Assembly (NCBI GenBank): GCA_963573315.1
Contig: OY752150.1
Coordinates: 1,736,001 to 1,800,000 of the forward strand
DNA length: 64,000 bases
From: Entomortierella parvispora
Lineage: Eukaryota > Mortierellomycota > Mortierellomycetes > Mortierellales > Mortierellaceae
Reading direction: 5' to 3'
Shown: one piece after another, positions 18,295 through 29,221 of the stretch
Layout: each line of letters opens with the position of its first letter
Position numbering within the stretch: position 1 is the stretch's first letter
Position numbers and translations under genes: made by a program
The notes under the pieces: model-generated
Seen by the model: only the letters and a program-made list of their open reading frames with translations
The model's database searches: none
Told to the model about the DNA's origin: nothing

Positions 18295-19178
18295 GTTTTA
18301 CCAGGCTTTTCTTCCTTTTTTTTTTGGTTAGACTGACTACAGAGTCGAAGACTTCTCCATAGCCGCCGACCATCCTGATAATCGCACCCACTGAGGTTTC
18401 TTTTTCTTATTCGCCGACCAGTCTCAATCGTACCCATCGACTGTCCTGAGAATCACGACTGGGCAAGACAAAGGGGAATGACATTTGCAAGGACAGGGAA
18501 GGCCGGAGGGATTTGGTGAAGGGAAGCGAGGTGGAGTCAGGGTTAGGGTGATTGAAAGAATGTGTTCAAGTTACTATGCGAAGAACTAAAACTGTATTAA
18601 AGGAGAACGCAATAACGCGACATCATCATGAAAGCTGGTCGGTGGTTTAGGGGGTCAATAAGAAAAAGAGAAGTCGGTGGATACGATCATCAGAATGGTC
18701 GGCGGTTTAGACAGGGGTCGGCTGTTAAAGGTCGATGGTTAAAGAATGGTAGGGTCGACAGATAAGCGACCCAAAAAGAAAAGTCCCCCATGGTCGGCGG
18801 ATAGATTAAATGATTGTCGCCCACTACGACTACTCAGCAGCAACAGCAACTGTGCAATGAGAGGATGGGTCAGAGTTTCTCTCCTCTCTAAATCTCACCA
18901 ACAGACAGCATAATAGTTATCGAGAGGCAGTGGGTAATGGTTGGTGGATAGACATATTGAGATCGATTGGTAGGGCGCTAAGGGGCGGCAGATCGACTGA
19001 TTGAATGAATGGTCGACAAAATAAACGAAGGTTGATAATGAGTAGGAGAGAGAAATGGAGAAGGTCTTAATACATTGATTCTCGAGAAGGGTTGTATAAG
19101 CCGTAATTTTGTTTGTTATATTCGTTATCATTGAGATTTCTTTTGTTTTAAACTGTGCTGAAAGGTTCCCTTTCTGTC
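18295..19178. other. Intergenic, rich in GGTCGG/GGTCGA motifs
   Basis: No gene seen. Between about 18640 and 18800 the motif GGTCG(G/A) recurs many times (for example GGTCGGCGG near 18698 and 18794), and its inverse CCGCCGACC occurs near 18361 just after the tRNA gene. It also holds the 3' flank of the ChAP gene. Confidence 0.45.
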
Positions 19179-22100
19179 TTAACGGCTGAATCCTGGAACA
19201 CTGAAATTCTTTGCGCGAGTCATGTATCGCATCATCAGCTTCAGAACCGCAGGAGATGTGTTCAGTGCCAGCAAAGTGTTCTCGACCTTCGCCAGACCAT
19301 CTGATTGAATCAACTTGTTGAGGTTGAATGCTATCGCCGTTGGGTACTATTATTATTAATGGAGAAAAGGCGAATTGTCAGCATTTCTCTTTCGATTGTT
19401 CATACTCAACTCACAGCAGCAGTTATAAACCAGGATGAAATTACAATAGTTTCGTGGTACCAGCGTTCATGATAAACGCAAAGCTTGATCGCCACCTCCA
19501 TGGCCCGATGCAAGTTGCCTTCGTCAGCATAAATTTCCAGAAGTCGTACAAGAGCCTTGGCGGAGAACTTTTGATCAGCACAACGCTGGTACGCGTCCTT
19601 CGCTTCCTCTCGATGATGTAGACGGGTCGCAAGATCACCATAAATCTCCCAGTCTGTGCCTGATTTACGATAAGGTGCCTGGACTGATCGGAAGTGCTGT
19701 ACCTCTGCACGCCAGATCGTGTATTGACGAAGGTCCTCATAAAGGACCATGAAGAGGTTATCCAGCCAGCGATCGCAGAGTCGCTTGTTGCTGAACGAGA
19801 ACGACAACTCAACCTCATCCTCCTCATTCTCATCCTCTTCTGAAGCAGCTGCCTGACTAGGCTTTTCGATCAGCTTTCTCTTTACGCCTGAGGGCATCTG
19901 GTCGGCATGAGACATTGATTCGATGCAGTTCGATGTATCTATGGCTTTGTCGTCCTTAGTAATATCGCCAGCCTCTTCCTCGTCTCGCTCCTTGTCACTA
20001 TTCAAGGACATTTCGTCCAGCTTGATATCTTCCAACGACTGGTCTGCATTGTCATCAGAAGCCTTGGCATCAGAAGCCTTGGCATCAGAAGCAGACGTAA
20101 TCCCCGCCTCAGCTTCTTCAGCTTTGACTCTCGCCTCTTCATCGGCGACTTGTTCGCGCTCACGTTCAGATTCAGTCGAGATTTTGATGATGGGGATAGG
20201 GGTTCCGTTGGGAGACAACAGTTGGTCTCTTGCAGGGACTTCAATGGCCTCCTGATGCTGAGAAGCCCTTCCAGGTCCATGACTGCCTTTTCGGTTGCTC
20301 TCTTCGGCCTCCTTTTGCATCCTGTATTCTTCTTCCATGACAAACACCAATGACCGACATCGCAAGAGTTCATCCCATCCAATTTTGGAGACCAAACGCG
20401 TCAGCATGCTGTACGCACTGGAGAACGTGCCGCGAAGCGAAGGGGCAGGTAGCCGCAATAGAGCAGGGTCGGCCTACATTTTTGAAATAATCGAAACCAG
20501 TTAGTATCATACTCTTCTGCCCCAAAGGCGCCTCGACGCTTAGAAGCATAACATTACCTCATGTTCACGTCCGGTCTCGTCGTCGATCAGACTGAGATCT
20601 ATATCATTGCGGATGGGCAAGTGAGCCTTGGCAGGTTTAGGCATTCTCTGCAAATCCCTTTCGTTGAAAGTGAACATAGGACACGAGTTGAGTGTAAGAA
20701 GAGCCTACAGGGATGCCAAATCATTAGGACAGATTATGTTAGAGGGAGTGGAATCAAAGCATCCAGAAATGAATGGTCCAAACAGGAGACTTACACTCTC
20801 GTAGTCACCGAGATCAATATAGACCTCTGTTAATTTGGCCCAAGTAATAAACTCGGAGGGAGCACAGTTGACGGCCTGCTTCGCCAGGCGAAGGGCCATC
20901 TCTAGTTTGCCCTTTCCACGTAGGAAGTCAGCTTGGACATGGAGTAAGGCATAGCTCTGAGGAAACTGCTTCAGCGCTTCGTACAAAACATTGATTGCCT
21001 TCAACTCTTCATCTATCGATCCACGAATCATAAATGGTAGTTAGCAATCGCCCTATTTGTTTTTTATACCATTCACAGTCTCCATAGTTCGTCAGTCTGT
21101 GGATACCTGTCCCAATGTAGGACTGAGCCAACAATGAGGCGACCTCGGGCTCCTGCACAAAGAGTCGCTCAAAAAACTTCACGGCCAAGTCAAATCGGAA
21201 GCTCTCGTGGCAATACTTCATGATGGCAGCAGTAAGGTGATTGTTGACGATGGTAGGCACCTGAATCTCGGGGTTACTCCCAAGGAGCCAGCCTCGGAAA
21301 AACATTTGCCCCGCTGCTTCAAAGAATCGTGCCTCAGAAGCAATGTCTGGGATCGGATCTAGTTTGCGAAATCCGGGAATACGGTAGTTGGGATCATCTG
21401 AATAGAGGATGGACCTGAGCATGGCCGTTAGGTAGGTTTCCTGCCAAATCTCGGCAGTTGCCTCCTGTCTATTCGTTAGATTTTGAAGAAAATATTGTGT
21501 TAGCCGAAGGTGCTTAGCGCTCATGCACCATAGACCTGGCAGAGGTGATAATCAGTGAGCGTACCTTTCTCCTCGAACGTTGACAGCGTAGCTTTCTACT
21601 CCTCCAGGGATCTTAACCTCGACGCGAACATCGACTCTAGAGAAAGCGTTGTAACAACTACAGGTCATACCCGCAGGTCAGCAAAAAGCAGAGCAGTAAA
21701 GGAGAGGGTGATTTGGTTAGATGGGATCAGACAGGCAGAAAAATGTCACTTTTCATTTCCATATCCACTTACCAGTAAACACCAGACCGGATGCGCCAGG
21801 CTGCACCCTTGGAGAACCAGGCGTGAGATTCATCCTACAAAAGAGTCCAAGGTTGTTAGTTCCATTCCTGTCATATATTAACTAAACCGAAAATAGAATA
21901 GAAAATCAAAAAAGAGCGCAACAGGGCTGAGGGTGGCGATAGTCCGGAGCGAGGCAAAAACCAGGTTCATTGCGCTGGGGGCAAAGAGCGACACAGAACA
22001 AGTTCGCTCCCCGACGTTCGAGACCACCCTCTAACAGAGCCATCGTAGCACAGCACAAGAAAAATATGAGGCGCACGTACTATTGCATAGGTCAACGAGT

Positions 22101-22505
22101 TGAGGTAGGCTGCAAGACTGGCCGAAGATGAGGCATCAATGCCAGAAACATAGTGGTAGGAGCTGGTCTATTTGATAAAAATGGAAGATGAAAGAAGAAA
22201 GGGAGAGATGATGAGAATTGCCCTACTTCATCACTTTCCCTGTCGGCATTGCTTGTTGTTGGTGCTACCTCCTTGACGGCTGGCTTTACGTTAACCTTGA
22301 TGATGTGGCACAGGTCGGGGGCTCCAAGCTCCTTGAAGGTGCCTTTTGCAAGAAAAGAAAGATGTGAGTGAATGAACAGGGAGGGTACGACTACAAGAGA
22401 CAAAGGGCACACCCATCCATTACCGAGTGCATCGGTTCTCGCCTGGAGGGACTCGCCGAGCTCGCGTTCAATGAATTCTGGGATGTCGCGCAGGTTGTCG
22501 CCCAT
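19179..22505 (-). CDS. ChAPs-family exomer adaptor (Bud7/Bch1-like)
   Basis: Several exons on the minus strand join in frame, from ATG at 22503-22505 (MGDNLRDIPEFIERELGE) to TAA at 19179-19181, giving a protein of the size usual for this family (roughly 750 residues). Typical stretches are YHYVSGIDASSSASLAAYLN, RVDVRVEVKIPGGVESYAV, FRGWLLGSNPEIQVPTIVNN, TPR-like helices with LAKQAVNCAPSEF and KLTEVYIDLGDYES, and the C-terminal FNLNKLIQSDGLAKVENTLL. In yeast the ChAPs with Chs5 form exomer, a coat-like adaptor at the trans-Golgi that exports selected cargo such as chitin synthase. A long acidic Ser/Glu/Asp-rich insert (about 19800-20250), with SDAKA-type repeats, interrupts the conserved part. 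It follows GH31 in tandem orientation, 223 bp downstream of the GH31 stop. Confidence 0.88.
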
Positions 22506-22728
22506 GATGTTGTTTATGGAAGAGATGCGCGGGGGAATAGGAAGAGATAAAGGTAAACAAGAGAAGAGAAGAGAGGAGAAGAAAAGAGACGAGAAAAACA
22601 CAAGAGGAACGACATTTTCTCATCATCTCATCTCATCAACGTGGCTGTCCGTTCAAAAAAAATTTGGCCTCGGGCTAAATTTACTCCTAGACATGACTGC
22701 CCTGCTGGGCACTTGTCGTCCCACTTGG

Positions 22729-25700
22729 TCACTCCACTGTCCACCGCACAAACCAGGGGCGAAAAAGCTCCATGTTCAGTCCTGTCAAGGTCATAGATCC
22801 CAAGGCTTCGTTGATCTCCCAGGATAGTCCTATCAAGGGATCCCTGAGCAGGGGCTTGAGCATAATTGATACTTCAGTGCCATTGACGTTCAAAGACCGG
22901 ATGATCCTCTTTCGCTTGGCACGTTCGTATTGTTGAGACAATGGGTTCAGGTTAAACAGATGTTGACTTCTTCCGGCAGATGTTGCTGTCAAAGATTTGA
23001 CAGCATGATCGTCATTGCGCCAGGATAGAGGGCGTGTCCAAAGTTGCCCCAGATCCTTGTTGGAGAGGTCCTCTCGTTCTCCCCCGATCCTGTCAAAGTT
23101 CAGACCCAAGACTGTAACTTTATCAATTCTCTCGCCATGTAGCAGTTTTCCTGCACCAGGCCTCGTCTCGACGCGACTAACCAAATTTGATCCATTTGTG
23201 ACTTCCCATGAGACTTTCGCCCAAGTAGCTTGCTTGCCTGTTGACTCTCCATTATCTACGAACATTCCTCCCTTCGCATTTCCATCTTGATCTAATGCAA
23301 TGATCAATGATACGGGTTGCAGACGAGTCTCTGCCACTGTCAACCGCGGTGTTTGAATTGTAACTATATGTCCACCCGCCAAACTCATCGGTATTGAGTC
23401 CTTCTCTGGGTTGGCAGACAGAAATCTGTATCTATGCATCCTGTCCCCGTCCTTTTGCTCTAAGAAGCGACGTGGCCTTCCAAGATGATGCCGTTCATGC
23501 TCAACTAAACACTCATGTGTCCAAAGATCGAACCAGCGTCCTTGGCCAGGGAAATAAGAGTTAACCCGGATCTGTCCAGCATGGAGAGCAGGCGAGACCA
23601 TGATCGCATCTCCCAGCAGAAACTGTCGATCGATTTTCCACGAAACAATATCTTCTGGGTACTCGAAGAACAAAGGCTGCCATACAGACTGACCAGTCCG
23701 ATGGGCCAGCTCAAATTTGGTGTAAAAATAGGACAAGAGTGAATACCGGATGTTCAGGGCCTGCCTTGCGGCGGGAAGAACTGTTTCAGGCCAGTTGTAA
23801 GGCTCTTGATTTGTGGCATGGATGTCGTTATGGTTGCGGGAGAACGGATACAGAGCTCCGAGTTGGTGCCAGCGCAAACAAAGCTCCTCCGTTACGTTGC
23901 CGTTGAAGCCACAGATGTCGGCACCGGTGAAAGGGATGCCGAAGAGACCGAATGAAAGAATTCCAGATATAGAAAAGTAGAGATGACTCCATTCGGACCA
24001 GTTGTCGCCTGTCCAGTGTGCAGCATATGTACCTAGTTTTTAAGTAAAGAGATATGTTATTCAGTGACTCTGTCTCTCATTTTTGCATATCAGCATTAGT
24101 CCCTTACCTGTTCCAGCGAAGGACGATCGCGTTAGAATGAAAGGCCGCTGCTCAGGCTTTATGTTTGATAGAGCATGATGTGTCGCCATTGCCTCCAAAT
24201 GCCCATAAAGATTATGGGTGTCCGAGAAGTGAAGTCCATTCTTATGCATCGCCGTATGCTCCAACGTATGCTCCTCTAGCGGTGCCTCACGTCCCGCATT
24301 GTTGATGGAGTAGCGGATGCGCCCTGTCTGCGTTTCATAATGCTGCACATTCGTTATTGATTCAGTGGTACATTCACCGTTGCAGAAGCTACTCGGCTCG
24401 TTCATATCGATCCAGGGATACACGTTCTCGCCAATGTCTTCTCTCATTTGTCGTAATTGATGTTCCCAAAAGTGCCAAGTTTCGTTTTGATTCAAGAAAT
24501 CAGGAAAGTAAGTCTGGCCTGGCCACACACGACCCTCAGCAGGTCGTATAGGATCGCCGCTGGGAACCGATCGCATCAAAAAGACCTCTTCTCTCATACC
24601 AGCATCGAAGGGCTCATAGCCAGGTACCACCGCAATCCCGGGATCGACAATCAAAATCATATTTTGCTTCATTGCCATCAAGTCTGTCGCCAGTTGCTGC
24701 ATCCTCGACTTTGGAAACCGTAAACTGTCGTACGTGAAGTCCCGGAATTGATCCATGAAATCAATATCCAGCCAGATGCCATCTAGAGGTAAATTTTCTT
24801 TCTGGTATCGTCGCACCATATCCTCCACTTCATCTATGTTTTTATATCCATATCGAGATTGATGGAAGCCCAACGCCCAGGCAGGAGGCATATGTGGTCG
24901 GCCAATCAACTCTGTGTATTGGTCCAGAACCTGGGTCGGGCTGGGTCCAAGAAAGACGAAAAAATCCAAGATACCTCCAATAACCTTATAGGTAAGCTTT
25001 CCGGGCGAGAGAATCACATCCATGCCGTTACTACTTCTCAAGAACACGCCATGCGCAGCCACTGTGGACTGAGTTTCCGCACCTGTTGTCGATGAGCTGC
25101 GTCGCATCTCCATGTGAAAAGGATGGGATCCATACAGATTTTCGTTTACAGGGGTCGCTGCGTCACGGGCCCAGATTGCCTGTCTTGTACCTCTTATATC
25201 TCTTCTAAAGCTTGCAACAACCTCTCCAAGCCCATAAAGGTATGTGTCTTCGGGGTCTTCGGGTAAGGTTGTGGAGATCTCTAAATACTCCTCTTCGTAG
25301 ACCAGAGAGTCCATTCCCTCGACTTTGGAGTCAAAGATCCTATCTCCTGTATCTATTCGGATGACAGAAAATGTGAAAGGACTCTTGACATACTCGAAGC
25401 GGTAGGTGAGGTTCTCTAGATATCCGAGCCCCTGTCTAGCCGAGGATTTGGGGTTTGGCAGAGCGCTGGAAGGGATCTCATATCGATTGCTATCAGGGTC
25501 AATGATGCGAATGCGGATTCGATACTCTGTTTCAAAATCCACATGAACACGAAGCCGAGGGCTGTCCCGCCCATAGCGTTGGCATGCCCCTTGAATTTCG
25601 AGATGCAGAATAAGGCCACCAGTGGACTTCTCAGTTGAATTAACAGTGTACCCTTTGCAGCTTTGTTGGCGTAGAAAGCAATAGGGGGAGTTGAGGTTTT

Positions 25701-26215
25701 TGGGCGAGGAGTCCCAACAGCAGTTTCTGTCGAGGCTGTTCGTCGAGAAAAGAAGAAAAAGGCAGTTGGACAAGAGGATATGGCACAGAGACAGTCTCAA
25801 GCAAAAAAGTTGCCTACCATTCTTTGGCAGAGATACCAACCCACCCACAATCTTGTCTGGTCGCAGCCTCTGTCCTGCACTTATATTCTTCATTCTTCAA
25901 AGGGATGGAGGAACATCGGTGAGAACTCCGCTATTAATACGCGCGCGCGAATTCCTATTACTGTATTATACATAATTGAACAACAAGATACCACAGGCCC
26001 ACCTTCTTCTCAAAGCACCAAGGGACTGGAGCCAGAACGGGGTTCCAGCAACATTGGCGCTCAAGACAGAGTTCCTGGCTGATTCCTATATAGCCACACT
26101 CTCGCCGCGCCCAGAGATGCGAGCAATTTGGGTCGTCATTGTCGTAAAGGCTCGCGCCAACAAAAGATAGCATGGCCAAAGGCACAGTAGCAATGAGTAG
26201 GAGGCAGATTGCCAT
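22729..26215 (-). CDS. GH31 alpha-glucosidase with two N-terminal trefoil (P-type) domains
   Basis: Four exons keep one frame: 26003-26215, 25818-25894, 24108-25735 and 22729-24032, giving 1073 residues. The start is placed at the ATG opening a signal peptide (MAICLLLIATVPLAMLSFVG). Residues about 25-70 form a first trefoil (CSHLWARRECGYIG ... CLERQCCWN ... WCF) and about 76-115 a second (CRTEAATRQDCGWVGIS ... C-LDRNCCWD ... YCF), split by intron 2. The GH31 catalytic domain follows, with nucleophile Asp in WIDMNEPSSF and acid/base Asp in HWTGDN, the latter encoded just after intron 3. The enzyme should release glucose from alpha-1,4/1,6 glucosides outside the cell or in a vacuole. Trefoil-GH31 fusion is best known from animal lysosomal and intestinal enzymes, so the tandem pair is notable. 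Confidence 0.92.
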
Positions 26216-26398
26216 TTTAGGGAGCAATAATCTCTGAAATGAATGCGCAAAGGAAGGAGTAAAAGAACAAGTGATGGAGAGTAAAGGACTGAAGGGGTGA
26301 AGGGATGAAAGGATGAAGGAGGGCGTGAAGGGATGAAAGGGCGAGATTGTCATGCACGTTCTCACCGCGCGTGACCTCTGCAGCCCACTAAAGAGAAC

Positions 26399-28905
26399 CT
26401 ATGAATCGTCTCCATCGGGCCGGATCACATAGCCCTCTTGGTATCCCTCCTCTTCTCCAGGGATATCAAACAAATTCGCCTCCATCTCCCTGCTGGCATC
26501 ATAGTTTACAAACGTTACGTCCGCAGAGATGGACGCATACACAGGGATGTTTGCCCGGATAGGGAACCCGGGTGGCAGCTTGAACTGAAGAAACTCTCTG
26601 AGCTTCCCAACAAGTCGATTGTTGTCCATGCCAACAACTTCCAGCAGCGGCAGAATTCTGTCAATTGTCAGTGGAAAATGCGGCGCTGCGGTTGTCGCTG
26701 TGGTCAATGTAGCTCCCGTGGCCCCTGCTGATGGCATAATTGGGTTCTCATACATCCACAAAGTTGCCCCGAAAGATCTCAACGACTCCTTTTGTTCCAA
26801 TGGCCGACCAAGATGGATTTCGCCTGTCTTGGAGGTATCGAAATATTCATCGAAAGTAAAACCTGGGGGTGGCGGAGGTGGGAGCGAGGCCCTAAAAGCC
26901 TGCTTTCCTTCTAGTTCCTCCTCCATTTCTTCTAGTGCAGTCTCAAAAAATGCGTCATCCGAGATTGTACCCGTGCTGCGGGCATGCTTTTTCCTAGAAA
27001 ATTGGCCAGTCTCTTGTGGATGCCTCAAATTGGCCTCCGTTCCCGTTGTCTCTGGACATCCGTTTCTCAGTTGCAGGTCTTCCTTGGCAGTTGCACAGTC
27101 TTCTAACAAAGTGTCTCGGGGCTCGGTAAAGGGCACAAAGAGTGGTTGAGGTCTTCTAGGCTGTATGTCACGAGGTCCCAGTATTTCATTCACAGACGAC
27201 GATGAGCCAACTCCAGTACCGAATTGGAGTGTCGGGGCTTTTTTGTCGTGCCTTTTCAGATTACCGGCCGGCCCATGGAGACTGGATCTACCGTTGAGTC
27301 TCGGGCTGTCGTGCGGCCGATCTCCACTTTTGCTGACTACCATCTCTTTCCTTCGTGAGAGAGGTTTGCCGTCTTCACCCTTTAAATGTTCTGTCCTGAC
27401 ACGCGTCCTGAACTCAACACCATCCATCTTCCAGACTGCACAGTCAAACTCGCCGACCTTTTCGGACTTGTCTATCCTATAACCCCACATTCCTTGCTTG
27501 GCTCTTTGGAATCTGATGGCCGAAGTGGGGATATTGGTAGAGGTCTAGAGTAGGTAACATGTCGTAGCATGGTTAAAATCGTAGATGGAAACTTCAAGAT
27601 CACAATGCCCTTTTTCCATTATAGACATACGATGTCAGAGTTGAAGCACATGGAGACTTCGTTCTCGATTTCCTCGTCCGATGGTCCGTCTGCTTCCTGC
27701 TCTTCCCGGTTTTCATCCGCAGCTGATGCGAGTTTCTGTGTAATTTTTTTCACGCGGTCAACGATGACCAGTTCAGGACCTAAGAGAAAATCAGCATACG
27801 CGTCACAACACATACGCAGTTTCCACCGCTCTTCAGCACGAACCTGCTGTAGGATCCACGCGAAACACGATCGAGATGTGACCTCGAAGCCACTTCATGT
27901 TCTCAAAGCCGACTAATGTCAACAGGATATTACTGTGGTCAGAAGTCAAAGCTGGCCATTAATGCACACAAGGTCCTGACTCTTTTCATTACCAAGAGAC
28001 GTGTCCATGCGGACCGAGTTGCCTCTCTTCCATATATGATATGTGTCTTTTGGGCAGAGTCCACTGACGAAAGGCACTGTCAAGCGAAAGGAAGATTGTT
28101 TTCGATCCAATTGTTAGTCTGCAATCGCAGCGAGTGTTCTTCATGCATACAGCGAATATATCCCATTACCCCAGCTTTGGAACTCCCTGCAGGATACAGC
28201 GGCGTCGCCAACAAAGAGAAGGGCATGAACATGAGAGGAAGTTTGTCAGTCAGTTCCTTAGGCAAGATGGCCATCTTCAGGGCTTTGGACTCTTTGCTTT
28301 TTGAATTCAGGTACTCACCATTGTAACTAATTCAGGTACTCACCATTGTAACTGAAAGTAGAACTGCTCAAGATCCTGTAGAACAAACGGCAGTTGAAGA
28401 AGAAAGCAAAGTTAAGGACAAGAGCGAGTTCCGAACGCAGTTTTTCAACATACACACATGCCTCAGAAAGCTGCTTGACCAGGTGCATGGCCTTGTCCTT
28501 GAAAGAGCCAGTGAGGGCCTTCCGCTGGTGCCGAAGCAGGAGCTCGATTAGGTCCCTGTCACCAAGACTGGTCGCCTCCTGCCTCGCCGTCCAGCCAGAA
28601 CCCGAGCGGGTCAGGGGGTTGGCTCCAGCGTCGAGCAGGATGCTGACCATGTCCTTCCGGCCGAGCATGACAGCCAGATGGATTGGCGCGAGGAGATGAT
28701 GATCCAGGGCATTAATGGCAGGATGGACCGTCTGTGTAAAGGGTTGTTCCTTGTGGCTGTCAGCCTGGGCATGATGGGCTCGGTCCTTGGTGGCATGTCT
28801 GGCGGTGAAGGGCGCCAGGAACATCTTTAGGGTGTGCGCCTTGTTAAGGAAGACCAACTTGTGGAGTGCCAGCGGGTCTGCAGGATCGATGGCGATGGAC
28901 GCCAT
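26399..28905 (-). CDS. ANKRD13-like protein (ankyrin repeats plus GPCR-chaperone domain)
   Basis: The start is the ATG at 28903-28905 (MASIAIDPADPL); the stop is at 26399. Exon 1 encodes ankyrin repeats (LAPIHLAVMLGRKDMVSILL, DAGANPL). Small exons follow: DLEQFYFQLQ at about 28340-28375, a 17-nt microexon at 28170-28186 (EFQSW), then VPFVSGLCPKDTYHIWKRG and GFENMKWLRGHISIVF. The 3' exon has GMWGYRIDKSE, RVRTEHLKGEDG and the C-terminal TIDRILPLLEVVG ... LREFLQFKLPPGFPIR. This series matches animal ANKRD13, whose members bind ubiquitinated membrane cargo and have a C-terminal domain named GPCR chaperone. The acidic DDAFFETALEEMEEELE may be a ubiquitin-interacting helix, but this is weak. The junction after exon 1 uses a poor donor in my model. 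A 25-bp duplication covers the donor after the second exon. Confidence 0.85.
28304..28353. repeat. 25-bp tandem duplication containing a splice donor
   Basis: AATTCAGGTACTCACCATTG plus TAACT occurs twice without a gap (28304-28328 and 28329-28353). On the minus strand each copy holds TTACAATG|GTGAGT, a 5' splice site of the ANKRD13-like gene. Only the upstream donor keeps the frame; use of the second would read TGG TGA. Confidence 0.9.
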
Positions 28906-29221
28906 GATGGAGGGAGGGGGAGAGCGAGAAGAAGAGGAAAAAGAAAAGAAGGCGGACAGGGATGGATGGGAAGAGATGGAGATGGGGTGCACGAATACAC
29001 TGCAAGGACATGATTAATAAATAAGTTAAGGTCGCGTCGCGTGCATGGGCACTGCTCCTGTTCCTGTTGCAATGCTCACTGCCCCCTCCTCCTCCTCGCT
29101 CTTCTCTTCTTTTCCTCCCTTCTTCCCAACAGCATCAGCATCTCACTCCCACAGGCTGCATTGTTGCGCGGACGTCCTTCCCCTCTCCTCTTCCTCCGCC
29201 CCGTCTTAATCCGCAAGGGAC
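28906..29221. promoter_or_regulatory. Shared upstream region of the ANKRD13-like and chitinase genes
   Basis: The two genes are transcribed away from each other across this 316 bp. It is purine-rich on one side and pyrimidine-rich on the other. No TATA box or named factor site could be assigned. Confidence 0.5.
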
